The notes under the pieces are model-generated. The model did no database searches. It had not been told where the DNA came from and saw nothing but the letters and a program-made list of their open reading frames with translations. A stretch of 64,000 nucleotides of DNA from JADKAV01 sp037045455 (GTDB taxonomy: Bacteria; Actinomycetota; Actinomycetes; S36-B12; UBA10799), in the NCBI GenBank assembly GCA_037045455.1, contig JBAOIN010000010.1, positions 3,560 through 67,559 of the forward strand. Reading direction: 5' to 3'. Position 1 is the first letter of the stretch; each line of letters begins with the position of its first letter. Shown piece after piece: positions 25,399 through 35,800 of the stretch. Made by a program: the position numbers and the translations under genes.

Positions 25399-25698
25399 TT
25401 AGAACCTCAGCAGACTGGGCTCGTCCACCGACGCGCTGCGGCGGGTGCGGAAGATGGCCACGATGATCGCCAGGCCCACCACGACCTCGGCGGCGGCGAC
25501 CACCATGGTGAAGAACGCGAACACCTGACCGTCGAGATTGCCGTGCATCCGGGCGAACGCGACGAACGCCAGGTTCGAGGCGTTGAGCATCAGCTCCACG
25601 CACATGAACACCACGATCGCGTTGCGGCGGAACATCATGCCGAACGCACCGAGACTGAACAGGACCGCCGCCAGGGCGATGTAGTGATCGGTCGTCAC
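25399..25698 (-). CDS. nuoK: NADH-quinone oxidoreductase subunit K
   Basis: 99 residues, three helices. LFSLGAFGMMFRRN and the helix FMCVELMLNASNL carry the two conserved membrane glutamates (around 35 and 70) of the E-channel. Overlaps nuoJ by ATGA-type spacing. Confidence 0.95.
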   Translation of the reverse strand: MTTDHYIALAAVLFSLGAFGMMFRRNAIVVFMCVELMLNASNLAFVAFARMHGNLDGQVFAFFTMVVAAAEVVVGLAIIVAIFRTRRSASVDEPSLLRF

Positions 25699-26522
25699 GA
25701 TTCCTCCCCGGGGATTTCCTCGATCGTCTGACCGACCTCGTCGACGACGACGCTGGTTCCAGCGGCCACGTCCTCGACCTCGGTGACGTCGATCCGGTCC
25801 ACCTCGCTGTGCCGCAGTGCCATAGGCCGAGGCACCGAGAGTTCGGAGGCGGAACCGTCGGGCAGCAGGGCGGGGGTGTCCACGGCGTTGTGCCGGGCGT
25901 AGACACCGGGTGGCGGCAGCGGGCTCGGGTGGTCGCTGCGGAAGCGCGCCGTCGAGAGGTCACGTTGGCTGGGAAGCGGTGTGTGGTGTTCGCGGTGGGT
26001 CAGGATCATCGCGCCCAGCGCAGCGGTGATGAGCAGCGCCGAGGTGACCTCGAACGCGAACACGTACTTGGTGAACAGCAGTTCGGCGATGCCCTGCACG
26101 TTGCCACCGCGGGCGGCGTTCGCCTCGGCCAGGGAGCCGGCCGGCATGCCGGAGGTGCCGTTGCCGAGCAGGCCGATCAGCAGGATGCCGAAGCCGAGAC
26201 CGAACAGGATCGCCGCGGCCCGCTGCCCCTTCACGGTCTCGATCAACGAGTCCGAGGAGTCCACGCCGACCACCATCAGCACGAACAGGAACAGCATCAT
26301 GATGGCGCCGGTGTAGACGATCACCTGCACCATTCCCAGGAACGGCGCCGAGAGGCTGACGTACAGGACGGCCAGGTTGATCATCGTCATGGCCAGGAAC
26401 AGCGCACTGTGGACGGCCTTGCGGGAGAACAGCATCCCGAGCGCGCCGAGCACGGCCAGCGCGCCGCAGATCCAGAACACCGCCGCCTCCCCGGTGTTCT
26501 GTGCGGCCAGCGTTGCGGTCAC
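25695..26522 (-). CDS. nuoJ: NADH-quinone oxidoreductase subunit J
   Basis: 275 residues, five helices in the first 170 (VQVIVYTGAIMMLFLFVLMVVG is the family core with the pi-bulge helix), then an unusually long hydrophilic tail of about 100 residues ending in acidic EEIPGEES. Long NuoJ tails are common in actinobacteria. Overlaps nuoI and nuoK. Confidence 0.93.
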   Translation of the reverse strand: MTATLAAQNTGEAAVFWICGALAVLGALGMLFSRKAVHSALFLAMTMINLAVLYVSLSAPFLGMVQVIVYTGAIMMLFLFVLMVVGVDSSDSLIETVKGQRAAAILFGLGFGILLIGLLGNGTSGMPAGSLAEANAARGGNVQGIAELLFTKYVFAFEVTSALLITAALGAMILTHREHHTPLPSQRDLSTARFRSDHPSPLPPPGVYARHNAVDTPALLPDGSASELSVPRPMALRHSEVDRIDVTEVEDVAAGTSVVVDEVGQTIEEIPGEES

Positions 26523-27068
26523 GTGGCGCTCCCTTCGACCGCGTCCTTCAGCGGTTCACCGGACCCGGTGACCCGCCCCTCGTAGTAGTCCTTCTCGGTC
26601 GCGCCGTCGACCATGTCGTGCGGCGGGGCGATCATGCCGGGCTGCAAGGGCGCGAGCAGATCCTGCTTCTCGTAGATCAGCCGCTGCCGGTCGTCGTCGG
26701 CGAGTTCGAACTCGTGGATCATCGTGAGCGCCCGGGTCGGGCAGGCCTCGATGCACAGCCCGCAGCCGATGCAGCGCAGGTAGTTGATCTGGTAGACCCG
26801 GCCGTACCGCTCCCCCGGCGAGAAGCGGCCCTCGGCGGTGTTGTCCGCGCCCTGCACGAAGATCGCGTCGGCCGGGCAGGCCCATGCGCACAACTCGCAG
26901 CCGATGCACTTCTCCAGGCCGTCGGGGTGGCGGTTGAGCTGGTGCCGGCCGTGGTAGCGCGGCTTCGGCGGGACCTTCTCCTCCGGGTACTGCTCGGTGC
27001 ACCTTCTTGCGGAACATCGTCGCGAAGGTGGTCGAGAACCCCTTCACGACGGGTGCGATCTCAGGCAT
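26519..27068 (-). CDS. nuoI: NADH-quinone oxidoreductase subunit I (frame disrupted once)
   Basis: About 182 residues after removing one base near 26999. Carries clusters N6a and N6b: CIGCELCAWACPAD and CIGCGLCIEACPTRA. The restored N-terminal part reads RKKVTEQYPEE, typical of NuoI. Passes electrons from NuoG to NuoB. ATG 27068 overlaps the nuoH end. Confidence 0.92.
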
Positions 27069-28347
27069 CGCGCGGCTCCTGTTCCACTGCAGGAACCGTG
27101 ATCGGTTCCAGCAGTTCCTGACCGGGCATCGGGGGCACCGGGTGGCCGCCGGCGAACGGGTCGACGGATTGCGGCGAAGCTGGCCTCCGCCGCCTCCTGG
27201 GCTTCTGCCCGGCGGTCGCGCCGGATTTGCGCCGCGTAGGACGCGACGATCAGCAGCAGCACCGCGAACGACACCGCCACCAGCACCTTCATGACGTCGT
27301 TGCCCTCCGGACCGAGGTTGTAGCGGGCGATGGCCACGACGATGATCCAGGCCAGCGACACCGGGATCAGCACCTTCCAGCCGAAGCGCATGAACTGGTC
27401 GTAGCGCAGCCGCGGCAGGGTGCCGCGCAGCCAGATGAAGACGAAGATGAACACGAACACCTTCATCAGGAACCACAGCATCGGCCACCAGCCCGCTGTT
27501 GGCGCCCTCCCAGATCGAGATCGGCCACGGCGCCCGCCAACCGCCCAGGAACAGCGTGGTGGCCAGCGCGGAGACGGTGACCATGTTGATGTACTCGGCC
27601 AGGAAGAACATCGCGAACTTCAGCGACGAGTACTCGGTGTGGAAGCCGCCGACGAGTTCGCCCTCGGCCTCGGGCAGGTCGAACGGCGCCCGGTTGGTCT
27701 CACCCACCATCGGCGGTCGTGTAGATCATGAACGAGGGCAGCAGCAGCAGAATGAACCACAGCTTCTGCTGCGCACCCACGATCTCCGAGGTGCGACATG
27801 CTGCCCGCGTAGAGGAAGACCGCCGACGAATGACAGGCTCATCGCGATTTCGTAGGAGATCATCTGCGCGGTGGAACGCAGGCCGCCCAGCAGCGGGTAG
27901 GTGGAGCCGGACGCCCAGCCCGCCAGCACGATGCCGTAGATGCCGATGCTGGCGATCGGCCAGGACGTACAGGACGCTGACCGGGAAGTCGGTCAGCTGC
28001 AGCATCGTCGTCTGCCCGAAGATCGACACCTCCGGGCCGAGCGGGATGACCGCCCACGTGAGGAACGCGGGGACGGCGGACAGGATCGGGGCCAGGATGT
28101 AGACCCCGAGTTCCACCTTGCGCGGGATGATCTCCTCTTTGAGCGCGAGCTTGATGCCGTCCATCAGGGACTGCAGCAGGCCGAACGGTCCGGCCCGGTT
28201 GGGCCCGATCCGGCTCTGCATGAAGGACACCACGCGCCGCTCCCACCAGATCGTGAACAGCACGATCAGCACGAGCAGGACGAAGACGCCGAGCACCTTG
28301 AGGCAGATCAGCCAGAAGGGATCGCTGCCGAAACCGGCCACGTTCAT
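27061..28347 (-). CDS. nuoH: NADH-quinone oxidoreductase subunit H (six frame disruptions)
   Basis: About 426 residues when six single extra bases are removed (near 27166, 27491, 27711, 27793, 27823 and 27959). Eight-helix subunit forming the quinone cavity. Recognisable pieces, in order: RIGPNRAGPFGLLQSLMDG, KEEIIPRK, YPLLGGLRSTAQMISYE, ETNRAPFDLPEAEGELVGGF and FIWLRGTLPRLRYDQFM. The restored C-terminus ends PRDA and overlaps the nuoI start. All six pieces are intact and colinear. Confidence 0.9.
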
Positions 28348-30721
28348 GACGTCCTCCCGACACTCACCCGCACGGTATCGCCGCTGGTCACACCGAGTTC
28401 GGCCAGGACGTTGGTTCCGGAGTTGGCCGGCACCCACACCACGCCGGTCGGCATGTCGGTGAGCAGTGCCGGCAGCGTCAGCGTCCCGATCGCCGCCGGT
28501 CAGCGTCACGTCGTCGCCGTCGGCGATGCCGAGGTCGGCCGCGTTGGTCGGGCTGATCCGCAGAACCGCCGGGCGCGCGGTGGCGGCCAGGTACGGCTCA
28601 CCGGCCTGCATCGCGCCCGTCGTCGACGAGCTGGTGCCAGGTGGCCAGGATCGCCTCGCCGGGGCCCAGTTTCTTGGGATCGGGCACCCGAGGTTCGGCA
28701 ACGGCCGAGACCGCGCTCTTGGCGGGCTGAGACTCAAGTTCCGCCCGCAAGGCACCCGGATCGGCGGGCCCGAAGTCCTCGAGCATCTCGTCGGCGATCG
28801 CGGCCAGCACCCGGGCGTCGGACAGGATCAGCGACTGCCGGAACACCTGCGGGAACGTCCGCCGGCGGCCCTCCCAGTTGACGAACGAACCCGCCTTCTC
28901 CGTCACCGCCGCGACCGGGAACACGATGTCGGCGGCCTCGGTCGCAGCGTTGTGATGGGTGGCCAGCGCGACCACGCACGGCACCTGCGCGAAGCCCTCG
29001 ACCAGCGCTGCGCCGTTCGGCACGTCGGCGGGGTCGAATCCGGCCACCACCAGCGCCCGGTAGGGCGGCTCGGGCTCTTCGTCCGGCTCACCCTCAGCGG
29101 GGTTTGTGACTGAGAGACCAGTTTCTGGTCTCTGCGTCACAAAGCCCTCGGCATTTCCGGCCTCGGCCAGTTTGGCGATGACGTCGCGGAAGCCGTTACC
29201 CAGCAGACCCGCGTCCAACGCGCCCCGCTCCCCGGCCCGCCGCGGCACCCACGCCAGCTTGGCGCCGGTTTCCGCTGCAGTGGCGGCAACCCACGAGAGC
29301 AAGCCCGGAGAGGTGGCAGCACGCTCCCCCACCAGAATCACAGCACCCGGCTGGCGCAGGGGCCTCGAGGTTGCCGGTCAGCGCCTGGATCTCCTGGCCC
29401 GGGCCGGCCGCGTAGACCGTGGCATTGAGCTTGGTCAGACCGGGGCTGGCCCACGGCGCCACCGCGTAGCACCTTGGTGGAGCCCTTGGTGACGGCCTTG
29501 CGCAGCCGCAGGAACACGATCGGCGACTCGTCCTCGGGCTCGAAGGCCACGAGCAGCACTGCCGGAGCGACGTCGAGGTCGGCGTACGGTCGCGCTCGGG
29601 CCTGTGCGGCGGCCAGGAACGCGTGCCTCCTCGTCGGAACTGCGGACGGGCACGGAAGTCAACGTCTTCGGTTTCCAGCAACCTGGCCAGCTTGGCGTAG
29701 GCGAAAGCGTCCTCGGACGTGAGCCGGCCGCCGACCAGGACGGCCGCGCTGCCCTTGGCCGCCGACAGCCCTTCGGCCGCCAGGCTCAGCGCCTCGGGCC
29801 AGGAGGCCGTGCGCAACTCACCGTTCTCGCGGACCAGCGGGTGGGTGATGCGGTCCTCGGTCAGGTACGGGAACGCGAACCGGCCCTTGTCGCAGTTCCA
29901 CTCCTCGTTGACGTCCATGTCGGCACCCGCCAGCCGGCGCTGCACCTCGCCGCGCCGGATGTCGGTCCGCAAGGCGCACCCGCTGGCGCAGTGCTCGCAG
30001 ATCGTCGGGCACGGACACCAGGTCGAACGGCCGCGCCCGGAACCGGTAGCGGGCGTTGGTGAGCGCACCCACCGGGCAGATCTGCACCGTGTTGCCGGAG
30101 AAGTAGGAGTCGAACGGCTGGTCCTCGCTGATTCCCACCTGCTGCTGCGCGCCGCGCTCAAGCAGGTCGATGAACGCGTCACCGGCGATCTCGTCGGCGA
30201 AGCGGGTGCACCGGGCACAGGACACGCAGCGCTCGCGGTCCAGCAGGATCTGGGCGCTGACGTTGATGGGCTTGGGGAAAGCGCGCTTCGGGCCGTCGAA
30301 GCGCGACTCCGAACGGCCGGCGGACATCGCCTGGTTCTGCAGCGGGCACTCGCCGCCCTTGTCGCAGACGGGGCAGTCCAGCGGGTGGTTGAGGAGCAGG
30401 AACTCCATCACCCCTTCTTGGGCGTCCCGGGCGACCGTGGAGGTGCGCTGGGTGTGCACGACCATGTTGTCGCGCGACCGGGATCGCGCAGGCGGGCTGC
30501 GGCTTGGGCTGGCCGTCGATCTCGACCAGGCACATGCGGCAGGCGGCGACCGGGTCCAGCAGCGGATGGTCGCAGAACCGCGGCACCTCGATGCCGAGTT
30601 GCTCGGCAGCGCGGATGATCAGCGTGCCCTTCTCGGCGGTCATCGAGACACCGTCGATGGAAAACGCGACGTGGCCCTCCGGAACGGTCATCTCGTTGCT
30701 GCTCGGTTCGGTGACGGTCAT
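28344..30721 (-). CDS. nuoG: NADH-quinone oxidoreductase subunit G (eight frame disruptions; carries an in-frame palindromic element)
   Basis: About 789 residues after removing eight extra bases (near 28494, 28617, 29353, 29466, 29623, 29642, 30008 and 30475). N-terminal [2Fe-2S] domain (RFCDHPLLDPVAACRMCLVE), then CPVCDKGGECPLQ, CVSCARCTRFADEIAG, the molybdopterin-type domain opening PTICEHCASGC, and a long C-terminal half. The palindromic repeat at 29101-29146 is read in frame and adds about 15 residues (VTQRPETGLSVTNP) in a linker between two C-terminal subdomains. Peripheral arm subunit carrying clusters N1b, N4 and N5. ATG 30721 overlaps the nuoF stop. Confidence 0.9.
29101..29146. repeat. 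Palindromic repeat inside nuoG, copy 3 (family P4)
   Basis: GGTTTGTGACTGAGAGACC, apex CAGTTTCTGG, then TCTCTGCGTCACAAAGCC. Same unit as 9366-9412 and 9428-9474, but with its own compensating arm changes that improve pairing. Translated in frame in NuoG with no stop codon. Confidence 0.85.
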
Positions 30722-32020
30722 GCTTTCACCTCGCTGAAGACCGTGCTGGCGGCCGGATCGAACATTGCCGCACTCGGCGTGTTGCGTGCCGGCCTCGAAC
30801 TCGTCGGCGAAGTACTTCATCGCGGCCGGGAACGGCGTAGCCGCGGCATCCCCGAGCGCGCAGAAGGAGCGGCCGAGGATCTGCCCGCAGACGTTGTTGA
30901 GCACCGTCAGCTGCTCGCTGCGCCCGGTGCCCTGGTTGAAGCGGTGGACGAGATCGTGCAGGAACCAGTTGCCCTCGCGGCACGGCGTGCACTTGCCGCA
31001 CGACTCGTGCTTGTAGAAGTCCAGCCAGCCAGTGACGGCGCGCACCACCGACGTGGTCTCGTCGTACATCATCGGCGTGCCGGTACCGAGCATGGAACCG
31101 GCCTCGGCGATCGCCTCGTAGGTCAGGGGCAGGTCGAGGTGTGCTGGTGTCAGCATCGGCACCGAGGACCCCCCGGGCAGCCAGAACTTCAGTTCGTGGC
31201 CCTCCCGGATGCCGCCGGCATACTCCAGCAACTCGGCCATCGTGATGCCCAGCGGCGCCTCGTAGATGCCAGGCCGGGCAACGTGCCCGCTGACCGCGAA
31301 GACCTTGAACCCGGGCGACTTCTCAGTACCGAACGAGCGGAACCAGTCGACGCCGTTGTTGAGGATGTAGGGGATGTTCGTGATCGTCTCGACGTTGTTC
31401 ACCACGGTCGGGCTGGCGTACAGGCCGGCGACCGCCGGGAACGGGGGCTTGAGGCGGGGTTGCCCGCGGCGGCCCTCCAGGGAGTCCAGCAGCGCCGTCT
31501 CCTCGCCGCAGATGTAGGCGCCGGCACCGGAGTGGATGACCACGTCGAGGTCGAAGCCGGAGCCCAGGATGTTCTTACCGATGTAACCTGCTGCCTTCGC
31601 CTCCCGCACAGCCGCGTGCATGCGCCGGATGACGTGGGGCACCTCACCGCGGATGTAGACGAACGCGTGGTCGGCCCGGATGGCGAACGAGGTGATGATG
31701 ATGCCCTCGATCAGCGCCTGCGGGTTCGCCAGCATGATCGGGATGTCCTTGCAGGCACCCGGCTCGGACTCGTCGGCATTGACCACCAGGTAGTGCGGCT
31801 TGCCGTCGCCCTGCGGGACGAAACTCCACTTCAGCCCGGTCGGGAAGCCCGCACCCCCGCGGCCGCGGAGGCCGGAGTGCTTGACAGTGCCGATGACTGC
31901 GTCTGGGCCCATCTCCAGCGCTTTCGGCAGCGCGCTGTACCCGCCGTTGCGGCGGTAGCCATCCAGCGTGAATGAGTCGGCGTCGTCCCAGTGGGCCGTG
32001 ATGACCGGTGTCAAACCCAT
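30718..32020 (-). CDS. nuoF: NADH-quinone oxidoreductase subunit F (one frame disruption at 3' end)
   Basis: About 433 residues. NADH and FMN binding: GRGGAGFPTGLKW near 53 and GAYICGEETALLDSLEG near 165. N3 cluster: ESCGKCTPCREG with a distal Cys in GRSFCALGD. An extra base near 30772 shifts the last 17 residues; corrected, the protein ends STVFSEVKA and its TGA overlaps nuoG (ATGA). Entry point for NADH electrons. Confidence 0.94.
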
Positions 32021-32670
32021 CAGATGACCTCGCCTTCCGGGGCCTTCATGTCGTGCTCACGGGCGTAGCGCAGACCGGCCAGCATCAGGTCGTCGGTGGC
32101 CGGGACGGAGCCGAGGCCGTCGTCGTCGATGCCGGACAACGTCCGTTCGGTCGCCTTGAAGTCGCGAATCACGGGGCCTCGCGTGCTCTTCACCTCGCGA
32201 CCGGCCCGCAGGTCCTCGACCAGCTGCCGGGCCGAGGACGGCGTCATCCTGTCCATGAACTCCCAGTTCGCGGTCATCACCGGTGCATGCGTACAGGCGG
32301 CCTGACACTCGATCCGCTCCAGCGAGATCTTGCCGTCGGGGGTGACCTCGTCGTGGCCGACGCCGAGGTCCTCGCTGAGCGTCTCCCAGATGGCGTCGCC
32401 GCCGAGCAGGCCGCAGCCGGGGTTGATGCACACGCCGATGTGGTACTCCCCAGCGGGCTCCTCCCGGTACATCGTGTAGAACGTCGCAACCGCCTTCACC
32501 TCGGCGGTGGTCAACCCCAGCACCTCGGCGCACATGATGATGCCGTCGCCGGTGACGTAGCCCTCCTCGGCTTGCACAAGATGCAGCATCGGCAGCAAGG
32601 CGCTTCGTGCCTGCGGGTACCGGTTGGCGAGGTCCACCATCTCGGCACGGGTCATCTCGGTCAGGGCCAT
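32020..32670 (-). CDS. nuoE: NADH-quinone oxidoreductase subunit E
   Basis: 216 residues, thioredoxin-like fold with the N1a [2Fe-2S] cluster: CINPGC near 80 and ECQAAC near 122. Longer than E. coli NuoE because of a C-terminal tail typical of actinobacteria. TGATG overlaps nuoD. Confidence 0.95.
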   Translation of the reverse strand: MALTEMTRAEMVDLANRYPQARSALLPMLHLVQAEEGYVTGDGIIMCAEVLGLTTAEVKAVATFYTMYREEPAGEYHIGVCINPGCGLLGGDAIWETLSEDLGVGHDEVTPDGKISLERIECQAACTHAPVMTANWEFMDRMTPSSARQLVEDLRAGREVKSTRGPVIRDFKATERTLSGIDDDGLGSVPATDDLMLAGLRYAREHDMKAPEGEVI

Positions 32671-34007
32671 CAGCGATCCACTCCACCCATGACGGGGTCG
32701 ATACTGGCCACCGCCGCGACGACGTCGGCGACCTGGCCGCCCTCGCTCATCGCGGGCACGGCCTGCAGGTTGTTGAACGACGGGTCCCGGAAGTGGACCC
32801 GATAGGGCCGGGTGCTGCCGTCCGACACGACGTGCACGCCGAGCTCCCCGCGTGGCGCTTCGATCGCCACGTACGCCTGGCCAGCGGGGACCCGGAAGCC
32901 CTCAGTGACGAGCTTGAAATGATGGATCAGGGCTTCCATCGACTGCCCCATGATGTGCCGGATGTGGTCCAGGGAGTTGCCCTGACCGTCCGAGCCGATC
33001 GACAGCTGCGCTGGCCAGGCGATCTTCTTGTCGGCGACCATCACTGGACCCGGCTGCAAGCGATCCAGGCACTGCTCGATGATGTCCAGGCTCTGGTTCA
33101 TCTCCGCAAGGCGAATCAGGAACCGGCCGTAGGCGTCGCAACTGGTCTGGGTGGGGACCTCGAACTCGTAGGTCTCGTAACCGCAGTAGGGCTGCATCTT
33201 GCGCAGGTCCCAGGGGTAGCCGGTCGCACGCAGCACCGGTCCGGTCATGCCTAGCGCCATGCAGCCGGTCAGATCCAGGTATCCGACGTTCTCGGTGCGG
33301 GAGGTCCAGATCGAGTTGTCGACCAGCAGGTTCGCGGTGTCGGGCAGCCGCTTGCGCAGGTAGGCGACAGTGTCGGCGACCAGCTTCTCCGCCCCGTCGG
33401 GCAAGTCCTGCGCGACGCCGCCGGGCCGCACGAATGCGTGGTTCATCCGCAGGCCGGTGATGGTCTCCATGCAGTCCAGGACGAACTCCCGCTCGCGGAA
33501 GCCGAACGTCATGGCCGTAAGCGCCCCGAGCTCCATACCGCCGGTAGCCAGACAGACCAGGTGCGAGGAGATCCGGTTGAGCTCCATGAGCATGACGCGG
33601 ATGACGGTGGCCCGTTCCGGTACCTCGTCGGTGATCCCGAGCAGCTTCTCGACACCCAGGCAGTACGCAGTCTCGTTGAAGATCGGCGCGAGGTAGTCCA
33701 TCCGCGTGACGTAGGTGACACCCTGCGTCCAGGTGCGGAACTCCATGTTCTTCTCGATGCCGGTGTGCAGGTAGCCGATGCCCGACCGCGCCTCGGTGAC
33801 GTTCTCTCCATCGAGTTCCAGGATCAGCCGCAGCACACCGTGCGTGGACGGGTGCTGCGGACCCATGTTGACCACGACCCGCTGCTCGACGCCCTCGTCG
33901 CCGCGGACCTGGTCCCAGTCCCCGCCGCTGACGGTGAAGACCTTGCCCTCTGTCGTGTCGTAGGAGCCCGCCTCATCAGCGGTCTCGAAGATGACGTCCT
34001 CGCTCAC
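32670..34007 (-). CDS. nuoD: NADH-quinone oxidoreductase subunit D
   Basis: 445 residues from GTG 34007. 49-kDa subunit lining the quinone site: MGPQHPSTHGVLRL near 50, GIGYLHTGIEK, NRISSHLV, and DPSFNNLQ near the end. Shares ancestry with the NiFe-hydrogenase large subunit. Overlaps nuoC (GTGA) and nuoE (TGATG). Confidence 0.96.
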   Translation of the reverse strand: MSEDVIFETADEAGSYDTTEGKVFTVSGGDWDQVRGDEGVEQRVVVNMGPQHPSTHGVLRLILELDGENVTEARSGIGYLHTGIEKNMEFRTWTQGVTYVTRMDYLAPIFNETAYCLGVEKLLGITDEVPERATVIRVMLMELNRISSHLVCLATGGMELGALTAMTFGFREREFVLDCMETITGLRMNHAFVRPGGVAQDLPDGAEKLVADTVAYLRKRLPDTANLLVDNSIWTSRTENVGYLDLTGCMALGMTGPVLRATGYPWDLRKMQPYCGYETYEFEVPTQTSCDAYGRFLIRLAEMNQSLDIIEQCLDRLQPGPVMVADKKIAWPAQLSIGSDGQGNSLDHIRHIMGQSMEALIHHFKLVTEGFRVPAGQAYVAIEAPRGELGVHVVSDGSTRPYRVHFRDPSFNNLQAVPAMSEGGQVADVVAAVASIDPVMGGVDR

Positions 34008-34696
34008 TTGTACTCCCGGCGGTCGTCCGGAGGCGGCACGGTCGCGCCCTTGTACTCCACGGGAATGCCGCCCAGCGGGTAGTCCTTGCGCTGCGGGTGG
34101 CCGACCCAGTCGTCGGGCATCTCGATGCGGGTCAGAGCCGGATGCCCGTCGAAGATCACCCCGAAGAAGTCGAACGTCTCTCGCTCGTGCCAGTTGTTCC
34201 CCGGGTAGACGCTCACCACCGACGGGATATGCGGATCGGCGTCCGGGCAGGTCGTGATGACCGACAGCCGGCGGTTGTGGGTCATCGACAGCAGCGGGTA
34301 GTGGACCTGCAGCTCGCGGCCGGTGTCGTCGGGCCAGTGCATCCCGCTGGCACCCAGGCACATCTCGAAGCGCAGGTCGGGATGGTCGCGCAGGGTCTGC
34401 ATGACTGCCGGCAGGTGCTCCCGGGCGACCTCGAGCGTGAGCTGGTCCTGCGCCAGGATCACCTTCTGAACGGCGGGGCCAAAGTTGTCGCCGAGGCTGG
34501 CGGCCAGGGTGTCGACCGCGTCGTCATACCAGCCTCCGTACGGGCGGGTCGCGGCCGGGGGGGCCAGCGTCCGGCGCACCAGACCGCCGTAACCGCTGAC
34601 GTCCGGGGTGCCCTCAACGCCGAACGCGCCGCGGCTCTCGGAGAGCACCTCCAGGGTCTCGGTCCCAGCCGGGACCACCTCCGGGTTCTCGGTCAC
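34004..34696 (-). CDS. nuoC: NADH-quinone oxidoreductase subunit C
   Basis: 230 residues from GTG 34696. 30-kDa signature NWHERETFDFFGVIFDGHP near 165, followed by RKDYPLGG. The N-terminal 60 residues are a low-complexity actinobacterial extension. GTGA overlaps at both ends. Confidence 0.95.
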   Translation of the reverse strand: MTENPEVVPAGTETLEVLSESRGAFGVEGTPDVSGYGGLVRRTLAPPAATRPYGGWYDDAVDTLAASLGDNFGPAVQKVILAQDQLTLEVAREHLPAVMQTLRDHPDLRFEMCLGASGMHWPDDTGRELQVHYPLLSMTHNRRLSVITTCPDADPHIPSVVSVYPGNNWHERETFDFFGVIFDGHPALTRIEMPDDWVGHPQRKDYPLGGIPVEYKGATVPPPDDRREYK

Positions 34697-35247
34697 CTCA
34701 TCAGGCCTTTCATCTGCTCGCTGGGCAGCGCCGCCATGGCCTGCTCCTCCAGCGTCGCGACCTCGACCTCGCGGTGGGCGCCGAGCTTCTTGTGCTGGGC
34801 CTTGTCGTGGATCTTCAGGATCGCGTCGATCAGCATCTCCGGCCGCGGCGGGCAGCCGGGCAGGTACATGTCCACCGGGACGATGTGGTCCACGCCCTGC
34901 ACGATCGCGTAGTTGTTGAACATGCCACCGCTGGAGGCACACACACCCATCGCGAGCACCCACTTGGGGTTGGGCATCTGGTCGTAGATCTGCCGGACGA
35001 CCGGGGCCATCTTCTGGCTCACCCGGCCGGCGACGATCATCAGGTCGGCCTGCCGCGGCGAGGCGCGGAAGACCTCCATGCCGAAGCGGGCGAGGTCGTA
35101 ACGGGGCGCCCCGGTCGCCATCATCTCGATGGCACAACACGCCAGCCCGAACGTCGCCGGCCACATGGAGTTGCGCCGGGCGTACCCGGCCAGGCCCTCG
35201 ACCGTGGTCAGCAGAATCCCGGACGGGAGCTTCTCTTCAAGACCCAT
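34693..35247 (-). CDS. nuoB: NADH-quinone oxidoreductase subunit B
   Basis: 184 residues from ATG 35247. All four N2-cluster cysteines: LACCAIEMM near 38, MGVCASSGGMFNNYA and PGCPPRPE. N2 is the last electron carrier before menaquinone. The small NuoB-like protein at 10126 is a distant relative. Confidence 0.96.
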   Translation of the reverse strand: MGLEEKLPSGILLTTVEGLAGYARRNSMWPATFGLACCAIEMMATGAPRYDLARFGMEVFRASPRQADLMIVAGRVSQKMAPVVRQIYDQMPNPKWVLAMGVCASSGGMFNNYAIVQGVDHIVPVDMYLPGCPPRPEMLIDAILKIHDKAQHKKLGAHREVEVATLEEQAMAALPSEQMKGLMR

Positions 35248-35609
35248 CAGTCCCACTCCAAACCGCGGCGGCGCCAGACGTAGGCATACACGACCAGCAG
35301 TGTCACGATGAACAGCAACATCTCGATCACGCCGAACAGGGCCAGCTGGTCGAACGCCACCGCCCACGGATAGAGGAACACGATCTCGATGTCGAAGATG
35401 ATGAACAGCATGGCGGTGAGGTAGTACTTCACCGGGAACTTGCCGCGGCCGATCGGCTGCGGAGTGGGCTCGATGCCGCACTCGTAGGCGTCCACTTTGG
35501 CGCGGTTGTAGCGCTTGGGCCCCGTGATGCTGGCGACCCCGACGCTGAAGGCCGCGAAGGCGAAGGCCAGCAGTCCGAGGATCAGGATGGGAAGGTACAC
35601 GTTGCCCAT
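35247..35609 (-). CDS. nuoA: NADH-quinone oxidoreductase subunit A
   Basis: 120 residues, three helices, YECGIEP near 43 and KYYLTAMLFIIFDIEIVFLYPW. First gene of the 14-gene nuo operon. AAGGAGTGG Shine-Dalgarno lies about 8 bases upstream of ATG 35609. Confidence 0.96.
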   Translation of the reverse strand: MGNVYLPILILGLLAFAFAAFSVGVASITGPKRYNRAKVDAYECGIEPTPQPIGRGKFPVKYYLTAMLFIIFDIEIVFLYPWAVAFDQLALFGVIEMLLFIVTLLVVYAYVWRRRGLEWD

Positions 35610-35636
35610 CGCTATCCACTCCTTCCGATCGGCTCA

Positions 35637-35642
35637 ATCCTA
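35637..35642 (-). promoter_or_regulatory. Candidate -10 box of the nuo operon
   Basis: TAGGAT about 27 bases upstream of the nuoA ATG, ahead of the Shine-Dalgarno, giving a short leader. No clear -35 element seen. The rest of the 380-bp gap (35643-35800) shows nothing recognisable before the palindrome at 35801. Confidence 0.35.
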
Positions 35643-35800
35643 TGGGGCGGTGCTGGACGACTGCCCAGCGAGGCAGGCGCCATGCCGAGCGGGCTGCGAT
35701 GGACCGGTCGCGACCGGCCATCTCAGGCCTGATTTGGTCGTCGCAAGGTCCCCGCCGGCGCATTGTTGTGGGGTGTCCATTGACCCTTCTCCGTGCCGGC

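Noticed and set aside
26556..27710. Long open frame spanning nuoH and nuoI
   Set aside because: It strings together out-of-frame pieces; conserved NuoH and NuoI segments alternate between frames.
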